DNA of 64,000 nt, from assembly GCA_017501645.1 (NCBI GenBank), contig JAFVWN010000004.1:1-64000 (forward strand). The letters run 5' to 3'. Both the position numbers and the translations under genes were made by a program. The DNA is from Clostridia bacterium (lineage in GTDB: Bacteria > Bacillota > Clostridia > Christensenellales > UBA1242). Below, one piece after another: positions 1 through 8,384 of the stretch. The notes beneath the pieces are model-generated. The model did not search any database, was not told the origin of the DNA, and was given only the letters and a program-made list of their open reading frames with translations. Position 1 is the stretch's first letter; every line of letters starts with the position of its first letter.

Positions 1-1295
1 ATTATGATAGTTCTAATCAACTTCAAGTTGTATATGGTTGTTCGCTTGATAGTGAGGGGAATATTGTAACACCACCAACAATTAATTTCTATGTTGATGG
101 GGTGTATCATAGCTCTATAACAAAAGCAGGAACAAGTTATACTGTTCAAGAAAGCGATATGCCACTGGATTATGAGTCTTGTTGTGGATATTTCTTAGAT
201 GAAGGGCTAACAACAACAATAAAGAATAACACTATTGACTTGTCTAATGGTGATATAAATTTATATACAAAAACAGCGAACTGTCCAAGTGATTATTTTA
301 CATATAATTTAGATTCAACAACAAATACATATTGGATAACCCCTAAAAGGTCTGGTCAAGGAGGATCGAATGATTTTATTTCAAAAACAAAAAGAATGAC
401 AGTAACTGCAACAAACCATTATGTTATTCCTAAAGAATATCTGGGATTGCCTATAGTTGAAGTAAAAGGAGGACCTGCTGAAGTAACCTTGCCAACTTAT
501 TCATCAGTGACTCTTTGTGATAACATAACTTCGATAGGTGATTATGCATTTAATCGTGCGGGCACATTAAATGCAGTTAATGTTCATGACGGAATAACAA
601 ATATAGGCGTTTCTGCTTTTTATTCTTGTAGATTGTTATCTGGAAGGTTGATTATTCCAAACAGTGTAACAAGTATAGGTGGTTCTGCATTCTCTTTTTG
701 CAGTGGATTAACAAGTGTAACAATCCCAGATAGTGTAACAAGTATAGGAGATTCTGTATTCCTTTCTTGCAGTGGATTAACAAGTGTAACAATAGGAAAT
801 GGTGTAACAAGTATAGGTAATAGTGCATTCTCTCATTGCAGTGGATTAACAAGCGTAATAATCCCAGATAGTGTAACAAGTATTGGAGATCATGCATTCT
901 ATTCTTGCAGTGGATTAACAAGTGTATATATTCCAAGCACAGTAACAACAATAACTGCTTCAAGTTATTCAAATGCACCATTTTATGGTTGTTCAAGTAG
1001 TTTAGTAATCTATACAGATGTTGCAAATGCGTCTAGCAAACCAAGTGGTTGGAGTACATATTGGAATTACAAGTCTTCAAGTGCTACTTATACAACAAAC
1101 TACGGCTACACTCTTGAACAGTATAAATCTGCGGTGGGGCTTGAGTTTGCACCGAATGGGGATAATTCAAGCGGTGAAGAAGTAGAGACGATAGAAAATG
1201 CTAATTCTTATAAAATAGATAATTCTTATTTAGAAGAGATAATCTTAGATAAAAAAGAATATATTGTTTTACCAAAAAGATTAGAAGTTGCATAA
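1..1295 (+). CDS. BspA-like leucine-rich-repeat surface protein, 5'-truncated by window edge
   Basis: The reading frame is open from the left edge, so the true start lies outside the window; the GTG at 102 is internal. The visible part begins with a module (INFYVDG, then MPLDYESCCGYFLDE) that recurs twice in the protein at 21862-25395. About six LRR_5/BspA-type repeats follow at roughly 500-950, of the form P-D-S-V-T-S-I-G-x-x-A-F-x-x-C-S-G-L-T. A conserved tail (TNYGYTLEQYKSAVGLEFA) and a short acidic/basic end close the protein. BspA-type repeats are known from secreted or surface proteins of host-associated bacteria and protists, where they act in binding; the ligand here is unknown. No LPXTG motif or C-terminal membrane anchor is visible. 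The repeats are close to each other at nucleotide level, which suggests expansion by recombination. Confidence 0.85.
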   Translation, partial: YDSSNQLQVVYGCSLDSEGNIVTPPTINFYVDGVYHSSITKAGTSYTVQESDMPLDYESCCGYFLDEGLTTTIKNNTIDLSNGDINLYTKTANCPSDYFTYNLDSTTNTYWITPKRSGQGGSNDFISKTKRMTVTATNHYVIPKEYLGLPIVEVKGGPAEVTLPTYSSVTLCDNITSIGDYAFNRAGTLNAVNVHDGITNIGVSAFYSCRLLSGRLIIPNSVTSIGGSAFSFCSGLTSVTIPDSVTSIGDSVFLSCSGLTSVTIGNGVTSIGNSAFSHCSGLTSVIIPDSVTSIGDHAFYSCSGLTSVYIPSTVTTITASSYSNAPFYGCSSSLVIYTDVANASSKPSGWSTYWNYKSSSATYTTNYGYTLEQYKSAVGLEFAPNGDNSSGEEVETIENANSYKIDNSYLEEIILDKKEYIVLPKRLEVA

Positions 1296-1325
1296 AAAAA
1301 GAGAGTATTTAAACTCTCTTTTTTG
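1296..1325 (+). terminator. Intrinsic terminator of the LRR protein gene
   Basis: An 11-bp perfect stem (AAAAAGAGAGT paired with ACTCTCTTTTT, 6-nt loop) starts directly after the stop codon and runs into a T tract. Confidence 0.85.
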
Positions 1326-1440
1326 TTGAATTAAAAATTATAAACAATAGCGAAGCTTAAAATTTACGCCATTTTATAAAAAATTGGGGGTTGCAAAACT
1401 GTTTTTTATGGTTGAATAGAGTTGCTATTGTTTTTTTTGC

Positions 1441-1478
1441 TTTATTTTTTATGCGTAATTATTTATTTTTTATGCGTA
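1441..1478. repeat. Phased 17-bp direct repeat TTTATTTTTTATGCGTA
   Basis: Two exact copies (1441-1457 and 1462-1478) lie 21 bp apart in the intergenic stretch 1326-1551, which otherwise holds only AT-rich sequence. Fifteen bases of the motif recur inverted at about 54901-54920, again in a 21-bp-spaced array. The two-turn spacing fits binding by a protein on one face of DNA, but this is inference. Confidence 0.5.
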
Positions 1479-1551
1479 TTTTTTATTGGGTGAATTTTAA
1501 AGTGGTAAATGTAAAAATAAATAATATTTTTGAGATTATCCACTTAAAAAG

Positions 1552-3015
1552 TTACTGTTTGTGGTGAATGGTTGTGCGGACTGCGTTCTCCCAACCTGAA
1601 ATGAGTGCGTTTCGCTCAGCTGTGGATTTTGTTGGGGTATAGAAAGCTTCTATGCGGTAATTATTCTCTATGTCTTTTAATGAGAATAAGTTTTGACTGA
1701 GCAGTACCATATAGATTGCCCCAAGTGCAGTACTTTCTGTGAACTTACTTTTTATAATGGTTTCACCTAAAATGTCTGCTTGGAATTGAAGCAAGAATTT
1801 GTTTTTACTTCCGCCACCATCAACATGAAGTTCTTTTATTAATGCGTTGTCAAAATTTGTCATTTCTTGTATAACATCATTTGTATTATATGCAATACTT
1901 TCTATACAAGCTCTTATAATATGGTCTTTAGTTGTGCCTAATGTAAGTCCAAGTATTGTACCCTTTGCATTATCATTCCAATATGGAGCACCAAGCCCTG
2001 TGAAAGCTGGTACAAAATATACTCCGTCTGTTGATTTTACATTATTACAAATATCTGCTGTTTCTTGAACATTTTTATACATATTCATATTAGACTTAAG
2101 CCAGTCAATAGCACTACAAGCAGAATAAACACTGCCCTCAAGCACATAAGTTGTTCTTCCGTGAATGGTGTAACCTACAGAGCAGAGCATTTTTTGAGTT
2201 TTTACAACCTCGTTTCCTGCGTTTAGTAAGATAAAACAACCTGTTCCATAAGTGGCTTTTGCCATACCTTTTCTTATGCAAGATTGCCCAACTAGGCTTG
2301 CTTGCTGGTCGCCAATAATTCCACAGAGTGGGAAAGGATAATTTGTACACATTCCAAGATTTTGGTCGCTGTCAACAACAGTAGGTAAACAGCTTTTTGG
2401 AATATTGAAATATTTTAGTAGTTCGTCATCCCACTCCAGAGTATTTATATTGAAAAGCATAGTTCTGCTTGCGTTTGTTGTATCAGTAACAAAATGACCT
2501 GTTAGTTTGTACGCTAAAAAGCTATCCACTGTTCCAACGCAAAGCTGGTTCTTGTCCGCAAGAAGCCTCACTGCTGGGACATTATCAAAAAGCCACTTGA
2601 TTTTACTTGCTGAAAAGTATGCATTTGGAATAAGTCCTGTCTTATTCTTGATTTTATTTTTCATAGATGGCGAAATGTTGTCAATATCCGCACTTGTTCT
2701 TCTGCATTGCCAAACAATAGCATTATAAACAGGTTTTCCAGTTGCTTTATCCCAAGCGATTACTGTTTCTCTTTGGTTTGTGATGCCAAGACCGATAACC
2801 TCTTCTGGATTAATTGTTTTTAAGACTTTATCAAGAGTAGACTTTTGAGTCTTCCAAATCTCGTTTGGGTCTTGCTCTACCCATCCTGGGTGAGGGTAGT
2901 ATTGAGCAAAGCTTTTTTGCTCTTTTAAAACAATCTCTTGCGTTTTAATGTCGTATACAACAGTTCGACAACTTGTTGTGCCTTCGTCAAGGCTAATTAC
3001 ATATCTTTTTTTCAT
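1552..3015 (-). CDS. glpK: Glycerol kinase
   Basis: The 487-residue product is the usual length for glycerol kinase (ATP + glycerol to sn-glycerol 3-phosphate), a cytoplasmic FGGY-family enzyme. The N-terminal phosphate-binding segment (SLDEGTTSCRTVVYD), the GLGITNQRET strand, the NAIVWQCRRTSADI signature and the late GLGAPYWNDNAKGTILGLT and GGGSKNKFLLQFQADILG motifs are all present. A GGAG ribosome site precedes the ATG. It is divergent from the flavoprotein genes starting at 3182, which would oxidise its product, so the locus forms one glycerol-use module with a shared intergenic control region at 3016-3181. Confidence 0.97.
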   Translation of the reverse strand: MKKRYVISLDEGTTSCRTVVYDIKTQEIVLKEQKSFAQYYPHPGWVEQDPNEIWKTQKSTLDKVLKTINPEEVIGLGITNQRETVIAWDKATGKPVYNAIVWQCRRTSADIDNISPSMKNKIKNKTGLIPNAYFSASKIKWLFDNVPAVRLLADKNQLCVGTVDSFLAYKLTGHFVTDTTNASRTMLFNINTLEWDDELLKYFNIPKSCLPTVVDSDQNLGMCTNYPFPLCGIIGDQQASLVGQSCIRKGMAKATYGTGCFILLNAGNEVVKTQKMLCSVGYTIHGRTTYVLEGSVYSACSAIDWLKSNMNMYKNVQETADICNNVKSTDGVYFVPAFTGLGAPYWNDNAKGTILGLTLGTTKDHIIRACIESIAYNTNDVIQEMTNFDNALIKELHVDGGGSKNKFLLQFQADILGETIIKSKFTESTALGAIYMVLLSQNLFSLKDIENNYRIEAFYTPTKSTAERNALISGWENAVRTTIHHKQ

Positions 3016-3115
3016 AAAATTTCTCCACTAATTCAATTTTAACACAAATTTTCTAATAATAAAAACAAATTTGAGCCTATTTTTAATTATTTTTAAGATA
3101 TTTTCAAAATTCTGT

Positions 3116-3143
3116 TTGACCTTTTAATATGATAAATTATATT
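3116..3143 (+). promoter_or_regulatory. Candidate sigma-A promoter for the glycerol-3-phosphate oxidation operon
   Basis: TTGACC and TATATT are separated by 16 bp and lie about 40 bp upstream of the ATG at 3182. A second TATAAT-like hexamer sits near 3160, so the exact start is uncertain. Confidence 0.5.
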
Positions 3144-3181
3144 ATTAATATAGTACTATAATATATATAAAGAGGTTTGGT

Positions 3182-4600
3182 ATGCAAAAAGTTTATGATG
3201 TTGCTGTTTTTGGCGGTGGTGTTGTGGGCGCTATGATTTTTAGCGACCTTTCTCGTGCTGGATATAAAGCGGTGTTAATTGAAAAAGAACTTGATGTTGC
3301 TACTGGTATGAGCAAGGCTAATAGTGGGCTTGTTCACGCAGGGTTTGATGCAAAGCCTAATACTTTGAAAGCAATTCTTAATGTTAGGGGTAATAAAATG
3401 TATCCTGCAGTTTGCAAAAGGCTTGGAGTTAAGCTTAAAAACTGTGGTGCTTTTGTTGTTGGTGATAATCTTGACGCTGTGAAAGAGCTATATAACAGAG
3501 GAATGCAAAACGGAGTAAAAAATCTGTTTGTGTTAAACAGGAAAGAGCTTTTGTCTGCACTTCCAAATATTAGCGATAATATAACCTGTGGGCTTTTTGC
3601 AAAAGATGCCTGCATTGTTGACCCATATCTTTTGACTATCTGTCTTGCAGAAGAGGGAGTTGTTAATGGTGGGGCGGTTGCGTTAGATTATCAAACTTCT
3701 AGTGTAATAAAAAAAGGAAACGCTTTTGAAATCTCTGGCTCAAGGGGAAAAATCTTGGCAAGGCGAATTATTAACTGTGCGGGTGCTGGTTATAATGACA
3801 TTGCTTCTCTTATTGGAAGTGAGCAGTACCAAACAGAGTTTAGAAGAGGAGAGTACTATGTTCTTGACAACAGTGAGGGGAATATTGTGCCGTCTACTGT
3901 CTTTCCTCTTCCTACAAAAGCAGGAAAGGGCGTTCTTGTAACACCTACTGTTGACGGAAACATTTTAGTAGGCCCAACAAGCTATGAAAGCGATTATGAC
4001 ACAAAGACTACAGATTTTGGTCTTCAAGATATTCGTGCAAAAGTTCCGCTTATGTTAAAAAATGTCAATCTTTCAAAGACTATAAGAGTTTTTGCAGGGG
4101 TAAGAGTTATAACTGGTGATGATTTTATAATAACAAATTCTAAAAAGGTTGAAAATGTTTGCAATATTGCGGGTATTTGTAGCCCGGGGCTTAGCTGTGC
4201 CCCTGCAATAAGTGAATATGTTATTAAAAAACTTTTGGGGCTTGAATATAAAGCTAAAGCAGATGCAGTAAAGATTAAGCCATATCTTAGACTTAAAGAC
4301 CTTTCAATCACAGCTCAAAATAAACTCATTAAACAAAATCCAGATTATGGCAAAATTGTTTGCAAGTGCGAAGGGATTTCTGTTGGTGAAATTGTTGACG
4401 CTATCAATAGGCCAATAAGACCGGTCACTATGGACGGAGTAAAACGAAGAATCCGTGCGGGTATGGGCAGGTGTCAAGGCGGTTTTTGTAGCGATAAAGT
4501 TGCAAGAATTTTAGCTAAAGAAAACAAAATGAAGATTGAAGATGTTGTCAAAGAACATAAGGGCGGATACTATTTGTTTGGCGATTTAGGAGGCAGGTAA
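3182..4600 (+). CDS. FAD-dependent glycerol-3-phosphate dehydrogenase/oxidase-like protein with BFD [2Fe-2S] domain
   Basis: The 472-residue protein opens with a dinucleotide-binding motif (VAVFGGGVVGAMIFSDLSRAG, residues ~6-26) followed by a DAO-type flavoprotein domain. Near the C terminus is a BFD-like [2Fe-2S] domain with cysteines C394 and C396 and the pair C431/C436 in MGRCQGGFC. This is the architecture of GlpA-like and L-2-hydroxyglutarate oxidase-like (LhgO) proteins of anaerobic Firmicutes. An AAAGAGG ribosome site precedes the ATG. The stop overlaps the next start (TAATG), and the neighbours are glpK, a second flavoprotein and a DUF1667 protein. I infer oxidation of glycerol 3-phosphate to dihydroxyacetone phosphate; the sequence alone does not exclude another 2-hydroxyacid substrate. 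Confidence 0.88.
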   Translation: MQKVYDVAVFGGGVVGAMIFSDLSRAGYKAVLIEKELDVATGMSKANSGLVHAGFDAKPNTLKAILNVRGNKMYPAVCKRLGVKLKNCGAFVVGDNLDAVKELYNRGMQNGVKNLFVLNRKELLSALPNISDNITCGLFAKDACIVDPYLLTICLAEEGVVNGGAVALDYQTSSVIKKGNAFEISGSRGKILARRIINCAGAGYNDIASLIGSEQYQTEFRRGEYYVLDNSEGNIVPSTVFPLPTKAGKGVLVTPTVDGNILVGPTSYESDYDTKTTDFGLQDIRAKVPLMLKNVNLSKTIRVFAGVRVITGDDFIITNSKKVENVCNIAGICSPGLSCAPAISEYVIKKLLGLEYKAKADAVKIKPYLRLKDLSITAQNKLIKQNPDYGKIVCKCEGISVGEIVDAINRPIRPVTMDGVKRRIRAGMGRCQGGFCSDKVARILAKENKMKIEDVVKEHKGGYYLFGDLGGR

Positions 4601-5823
4601 TGAAATATGATGTTGTTGTAATAGGTGGCGGACCTGCTGGTATGTCTGCTGGGGTTGAAAGCTCAAGAAACGGAGCAAAGACTCTTATTATAGAAAGAAA
4701 TCCTTTTCTTGGTGGAATTTTGAAACAATGTATTCACAATGGTTTTGGTCTTCACTATTTCAAAGAAGAATTTACTGGGCCAGAATATGCACAAAAGTTT
4801 ATCGAACTTGTCAATAAAGAGAAAAATCTTGATGTTCTTACAAATACTTTTGTTACAAAAATTGACGGAACAAATGTAGAGATTACTACCGAGTTTGGGA
4901 AAAAGGTTGTTGAAGCGAAAGCTCTTGTGCTTGCAATGGGGTGCAGGGAAAGAACAGCTGGTAATATTTTGCTTACAGGCTCTCGACCAAGCGGTATCTT
5001 TACTGCTGGAGAAGCGCAAAGGCTTGTTAATATTCAAGGTAAATTACCGGGCAAAAATGTTGTCGTTCTTGGAAGTGGTGATATTGGTCTTGTTATGGCG
5101 AGAAGACTTACCCTTCAAGGTGCATCTGTTAAAGCTGTTTTGGAAATAAACCCAACTACCAGTGGGCTTAGAAGAAATATCGTTCAATGCCTTGAAGATT
5201 TTAATATTCCTCTTCTTTTGAAAACTACAATTTTTGAGGTTGTTGGTAAAAACAGAGTAGAGGGTGTCTATTACGGTTCTGTTGATGAAAGATACAACAA
5301 GATAGAGGCAACTAAAAAGTTTTTACCTTGTGATACTATCATTTTATCTGTTGGACTTGTTCCAGAAACTGACCTGATTGATATGCAAATTAATCCAAAA
5401 ACAAAAAGTGTGTTTGTTAATGACTATTTGCAGAGTGAAAAAGAAGGCGTGTTTGTTTGTGGAAATGTGCTTCATGTTCACGATTTGGTAGATAATGTTA
5501 GTATGGAAGGGGCTCTTGCGGGCAAAAACGCAAGCGATTATGCTCTTAATAGACTTAAAAAGGGCAAACAGTATGCCCTTAGCCATAGCACAGAGATAAG
5601 CTATACTGTTCCTACTATGATTCATAGCGGAGAGGGAACTGCAGTTATTAAGTTTAGAGTTAGAACAAAAATAACTAAGTCTTACTTTGTGCTTAAAAAT
5701 GCTAAAGGTGAGGTTGTTGCAAAAAAGTATGTTATGGCTTGTCTGCCTGGTGAAATGCAAACTTTTGAGGTGGATAGAAGCTTGATTAACTCAAATCTAG
5801 TTTTGGAGGTTGCAGGATTATGA
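4600..5823 (+). CDS. NAD(P)/FAD-dependent oxidoreductase, partner of the glycerol-3-phosphate dehydrogenase
   Basis: The 407-residue protein has an N-terminal FAD motif (VVVIGGGPAGMSAGVESSRNG), the family block GGILKQCIHNGFGL, and a second Rossmann motif at about residues 150-170 (VVVLGSGDIGLVMARRLTLQGA). This is the pyridine-nucleotide-disulphide oxidoreductase fold. It overlaps the upstream gene by one base (TAATG) and the downstream one by four (ATGA), so the three are almost certainly translated as a coupled set. In related clusters this subunit passes electrons from the GlpA-like subunit to NAD(P) or another acceptor; that role is inferred from context. It ends in TGA, showing TGA is a stop in this genome. 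Confidence 0.87.
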   Translation: MKYDVVVIGGGPAGMSAGVESSRNGAKTLIIERNPFLGGILKQCIHNGFGLHYFKEEFTGPEYAQKFIELVNKEKNLDVLTNTFVTKIDGTNVEITTEFGKKVVEAKALVLAMGCRERTAGNILLTGSRPSGIFTAGEAQRLVNIQGKLPGKNVVVLGSGDIGLVMARRLTLQGASVKAVLEINPTTSGLRRNIVQCLEDFNIPLLLKTTIFEVVGKNRVEGVYYGSVDERYNKIEATKKFLPCDTIILSVGLVPETDLIDMQINPKTKSVFVNDYLQSEKEGVFVCGNVLHVHDLVDNVSMEGALAGKNASDYALNRLKKGKQYALSHSTEISYTVPTMIHSGEGTAVIKFRVRTKITKSYFVLKNAKGEVVAKKYVMACLPGEMQTFEVDRSLINSNLVLEVAGL

Positions 5824-6179
5824 AAAAGCAAACAATGATGACTTGTATTATGTGTCCTATGGGTTGTCAGCTTGTTGTTGATTCTTCAGGGAAGGAACTT
5901 AAGGTTTCTGGGAATACCTGCATAAGGGGTGAAAATTACGCAAAAGAAGAAATGACAAGTCCTAAAAGAATTGTAACTGCCCTTGTTAAGACTTCTTTTG
6001 GTGTGCTTCCGGTAAAGACAACTAAGCCTGTCCCTAAATCTATGATTTTTGATGTGGTTAGAGAGGTTAATAAAATCTCGCTTAAAACTGGCAAGATGGG
6101 GGATGTTGTTATTAAAAATGTGCTAGGCCTTGATGCTGATATTGTTATTACAGGAAACAAGGTAGACGATAGAATTTAG
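5820..6179 (+). CDS. DUF1667 family protein
   Basis: The 119-residue protein has four cysteines near the N terminus (C9, C12, C16, C34) in the pattern CIMCPMGC and NTCIRGENYA, as expected for DUF1667. It then has the segment SPKRIVTALVKTSFGVLPVKT. DUF1667 genes are typically found with this flavoprotein pair and glpK. The cysteines resemble a metal- or cluster-binding site, possibly the electron-transfer subunit of the dehydrogenase; that is inference. The ATGA overlap with the upstream gene indicates translational coupling. Confidence 0.88.
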   Translation: MKKQTMMTCIMCPMGCQLVVDSSGKELKVSGNTCIRGENYAKEEMTSPKRIVTALVKTSFGVLPVKTTKPVPKSMIFDVVREVNKISLKTGKMGDVVIKNVLGLDADIVITGNKVDDRI

Positions 6180-6203
6180 TTTTTGTGTTTTGAGGTGTGC
6201 TTT

Positions 6204-7133
6204 ATGAAAATTGAACTTTTTAATATTTGGTATTTTGTTTCAATAATTTTATCTGCTGGTGTTTTTGTGGGGCTTTACTTTTTGCTTAGGAACAAAAGTG
6301 ACAAAACAAAAAAGATAGTTTTGTTTTCTATCCTTGCGTTTGCCCTTGTTTTACATTTTTTGAAAGCCCTTTGGCCTCCTTATTCAATAAATAAGGCTGT
6401 TTGGTATGAAAACTCTTGGTTTGTAAACATTTGTGGTGCAAATATTGCAGTCTTTCCGTTCTTGTTTTTATCAAAAAGAAAGGGCGTAAAAGACTATATG
6501 GTGTATATAGGCTTGATAAGTGGTGTGATTTCACTGCTTTATCCTGTGGAGATTATAGAAAATGCAAATCATAATATTTATTGGATTGACACTTTAAGAT
6601 TTTATATTCACCACACAATTATATGGGTTGTTCCTCTTTTGATGGTAACGCTTAAACTTCATAAGCTTAGTTGGAGAAGAGTTTGGACTGCTCCTGTTGG
6701 GCTTTTAATTTTGATGCTATTTATAATGCTTAATGATGTTTTACAATCCGAGCTTGGCTTTATTGCTGTTCGTGATGGAAACTTTGATGTTGTCAATTTC
6801 CATAACGGTTCGCTTATTTGGGGAGCGAAAGGGGACATCGGTGACTTTTTGATGTTGTTTTGTCCGGACTTTTTCAAAACAGTGCCAGTTGGACCGCACG
6901 CAGGTCAGTTTAAGTGTTGGCCTTGGTTCTGGATGATATTCCCTGTGTTTATTTTGATAACACCTATAGCTTTTGGTATTTGTATGATTTTTGATTATAA
7001 AAATTTTGCCAGCGATATGAAAAAATTGTGGGCAAAACTATTTACTAAAAAGAAAAAAGTTGCAACTGTAGAGGTTGCAGAAAATAATACTGAAAGCAGT
7101 ATTGAAAACAATGAAAATAAAGAAGATAAATAG
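6204..7133 (+). CDS. YwaF-like (TMEM164-type) integral membrane protein
   Basis: The start at 6204 is chosen because GAGGTG lies about 7 bases upstream; an earlier TTG at 6183 has no ribosome site. The 309-residue product has about six or seven hydrophobic segments and the features of the YwaF/TIGR02206 family, including PPYS after the second segment, an IHHTIIW histidine pair and an LFCPDFF loop. The C-terminal tail is charged and low in complexity (Lys/Glu/Asn). Function is unknown in this family. It follows the glycerol genes closely and may share their transcript. Confidence 0.8.
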   Translation: MKIELFNIWYFVSIILSAGVFVGLYFLLRNKSDKTKKIVLFSILAFALVLHFLKALWPPYSINKAVWYENSWFVNICGANIAVFPFLFLSKRKGVKDYMVYIGLISGVISLLYPVEIIENANHNIYWIDTLRFYIHHTIIWVVPLLMVTLKLHKLSWRRVWTAPVGLLILMLFIMLNDVLQSELGFIAVRDGNFDVVNFHNGSLIWGAKGDIGDFLMLFCPDFFKTVPVGPHAGQFKCWPWFWMIFPVFILITPIAFGICMIFDYKNFASDMKKLWAKLFTKKKKVATVEVAENNTESSIENNENKEDK

Positions 7134-7277
7134 CTACAATTTGTCTTTTTGACTTTTGGCATAAAACTTTTTTGCCTTAATTAGGGCATCTAAGTTTTTG
7201 CCAATTTTTTTTATTTTAGAGTTGTATAAGTTTTTGTATGCAATCTCAAGAGCTGTCTTTGGGCTGACTTTTTTCAT
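7134..7277 (-). CDS. Possible small basic protein (47 residues)
   Basis: A 47-codon open frame begins MKKVSPKTALEIAYKNLYNSK and continues as a lysine-rich amphipathic helix. It is convergent with the YwaF-like gene, whose stop it abuts. There is no good ribosome site. A TTGACA upstream on this strand would put its matching -10 on top of the start codon, so the evidence is only the clean, helix-like reading frame. It may be chance. The stretch to 7493 shows nothing else recognisable. Confidence 0.35.
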   Translation of the reverse strand: MKKVSPKTALEIAYKNLYNSKIKKIGKNLDALIKAKKFYAKSQKDKL

Positions 7278-7493
7278 ACTTTAAGTATTGCAAATTGTCA
7301 ATATTTTATACAAAAAAAGAAAAAGTAAGAGTTTCCAAACTTGTACTTTTCGTGGAGAAAACTAGCTGATAAGTACAGTTTTTAACAAAATAGGCTGTTT
7401 TTGTGTTGAAAAAAGTGTTAGCATTGTGCATAAGTTAAAAAACAAAAACCGAAAAACCTTACAAAACAGCTTGTTTGATTGTCAATAAAAATA

Positions 7494-7521
7494 AAAAGCA
7501 CGAGTTGTTGTTCGTGCTTTT
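7494..7521 (-). terminator. Terminator overlapping the 3' end of the XRE regulator gene
   Basis: AAAAGCACGA at 7494-7503 pairs with TCGTGCTTTT at 7512-7521. On the minus strand the stem is followed by a T-rich run. Confidence 0.75.
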
Positions 7522-7834
7522 ATTTTAATTTTTTTATCAAGTCCATAATTGTTCGTTTGTTTTCTTTAGAGAGACCATTTATCATATCAAGCAAAATAAA
7601 ATCGTCTTCACTTAATGTTGGGCAAAAGAATTCTGTTGTCGAAACTTGCAATACTTCAAGAATTTCTAAGAGAGAATCAATGTTTAATTGAATTTCACCA
7701 CTTTCAACTCTGTAAAAGTATGTTTTTGAATGACCAAGCTCCATACCTAGTTTATATGCAGACATATTGCGTTGATTTCTAAAGTATCCAATTCTGTCAA
7801 TAATTTCTTTTTTAGATAAATTTTCGTTTTTCAT
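7520..7834 (-). CDS. XRE-family helix-turn-helix transcriptional regulator
   Basis: The ATG at 7834 is preferred because AAGGTG sits six bases upstream; longer versions lack a ribosome site. The 104-residue product has a classical HTH_3 domain at residues ~10-66 (IGYFRNQRNMSAYKLGMELGHSKTYFYRVESGEIQLNIDSLLEIL), followed by a short helical C terminus. Such proteins bind operator DNA as dimers. It is divergent from the truncated SLOG gene, and the intergenic region contains three TTTCG-centred boxes that could be its operators. No effector domain is present. Confidence 0.88.
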   Translation of the reverse strand: MKNENLSKKEIIDRIGYFRNQRNMSAYKLGMELGHSKTYFYRVESGEIQLNIDSLLEILEVLQVSTTEFFCPTLSEDDFILLDMINGLSKENKRTIMDLIKKLK

Positions 7835-7884
7835 AATACACCTTATGAACATTTTAACAAAGCATTTTTGATTTATATTCACGG

Positions 7885-7972
7885 ATTTCGTATATTATTT
7901 GCAAAATTATTACAAATTATGTTACTATTATTTTCGAATAATGTATTAATTTTGAATTTTATATTACGAAAT
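7885..7972. promoter_or_regulatory. Candidate operator region with inverted ATTTCGTA boxes
   Basis: ATTTCGTA at 7885-7892 is repeated inverted (TACGAAAT, 7965-7972). A related palindromic box, TTATTTTCGAATAA, lies between them at about 7928-7941. Their place between a divergent XRE regulator and its neighbour makes them likely regulator sites; this is inference. Confidence 0.4.
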
Positions 7973-7981
7973 AGGGGAATT

Positions 7982-8329
7982 ATGGAGCAAAAAGTGTGTT
8001 GTTTTATTGGTCACAGGAATATTATTGTGACAAAAAAACTTGAGGAAACGGTATATGGAGTTATAGAGCAACTTATTGTATGTTGTGGGGTTGGTGTTTT
8101 TTTATTTGGTAGTAAAAGCCAGTTTGATGATTTATGTCGTTATGTGGTTTCTTCATTAAAAGAAAAGTTTCCATTTTTGAAAAGGGTTGCGTATACAGCT
8201 CGTAGTGAAGGATGTGTGCTAGAATGTGAAAGGGATATGTTTCTAATTTGGTTTGTCATTTTTTATGAGCGATTGAAAAAAATAGTAAAAATTTTCAACA
8301 ATGTTATAAAAAGTGCTAAAAATGATTAG
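7982..8329 (+). CDS. Truncated SLOG-superfamily (DUF1273-like) protein
   Basis: The start follows AGGGGAATT. The first ~90 of 115 residues match the N-terminal half of the SLOG/DUF1273-like proteins common in Clostridia: CCFIGHRNI, then VGVFLFGSKSQFDDLCRYVV and LKEKFPFLKRV. The family normally continues for about another 80 residues with a second Rossmann half. Here the frame turns into an unrelated hydrophobic and basic tail (IWFVIFYERLKKIVKIF) and ends in a terminator hairpin. It is therefore probably a degraded or C-terminally deleted copy. SLOG proteins are thought to bind nucleotides or nucleotide-derived ligands. Confidence 0.65.
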   Translation: MEQKVCCFIGHRNIIVTKKLEETVYGVIEQLIVCCGVGVFLFGSKSQFDDLCRYVVSSLKEKFPFLKRVAYTARSEGCVLECERDMFLIWFVIFYERLKKIVKIFNNVIKSAKND

Positions 8330-8338
8330 CATTTTTTG
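8313..8338 (+). terminator. Terminator containing the stop codon of the SLOG-like gene
   Basis: TGCTAA (8314-8319) pairs with TTAGCA (8326-8331), then TTTTTT. The TAG stop at 8327-8329 lies inside the 3' arm. Confidence 0.7.
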
Positions 8339-8384
8339 TTTTTTATGGTAAACTATAATTAATAAAAAATATTTTGAGGTTTCT

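Noticed and set aside
1536-1546. DnaA-box-like TTATCCACT
   Set aside because: A single isolated match in AT-rich DNA with no cluster, dnaA or dnaN nearby; not evidence of an origin.
3726-4311. Open frames overlapping the flavoprotein gene in other frames
   Set aside because: The main frame carries clear family motifs; the others have none and lack ribosome sites.
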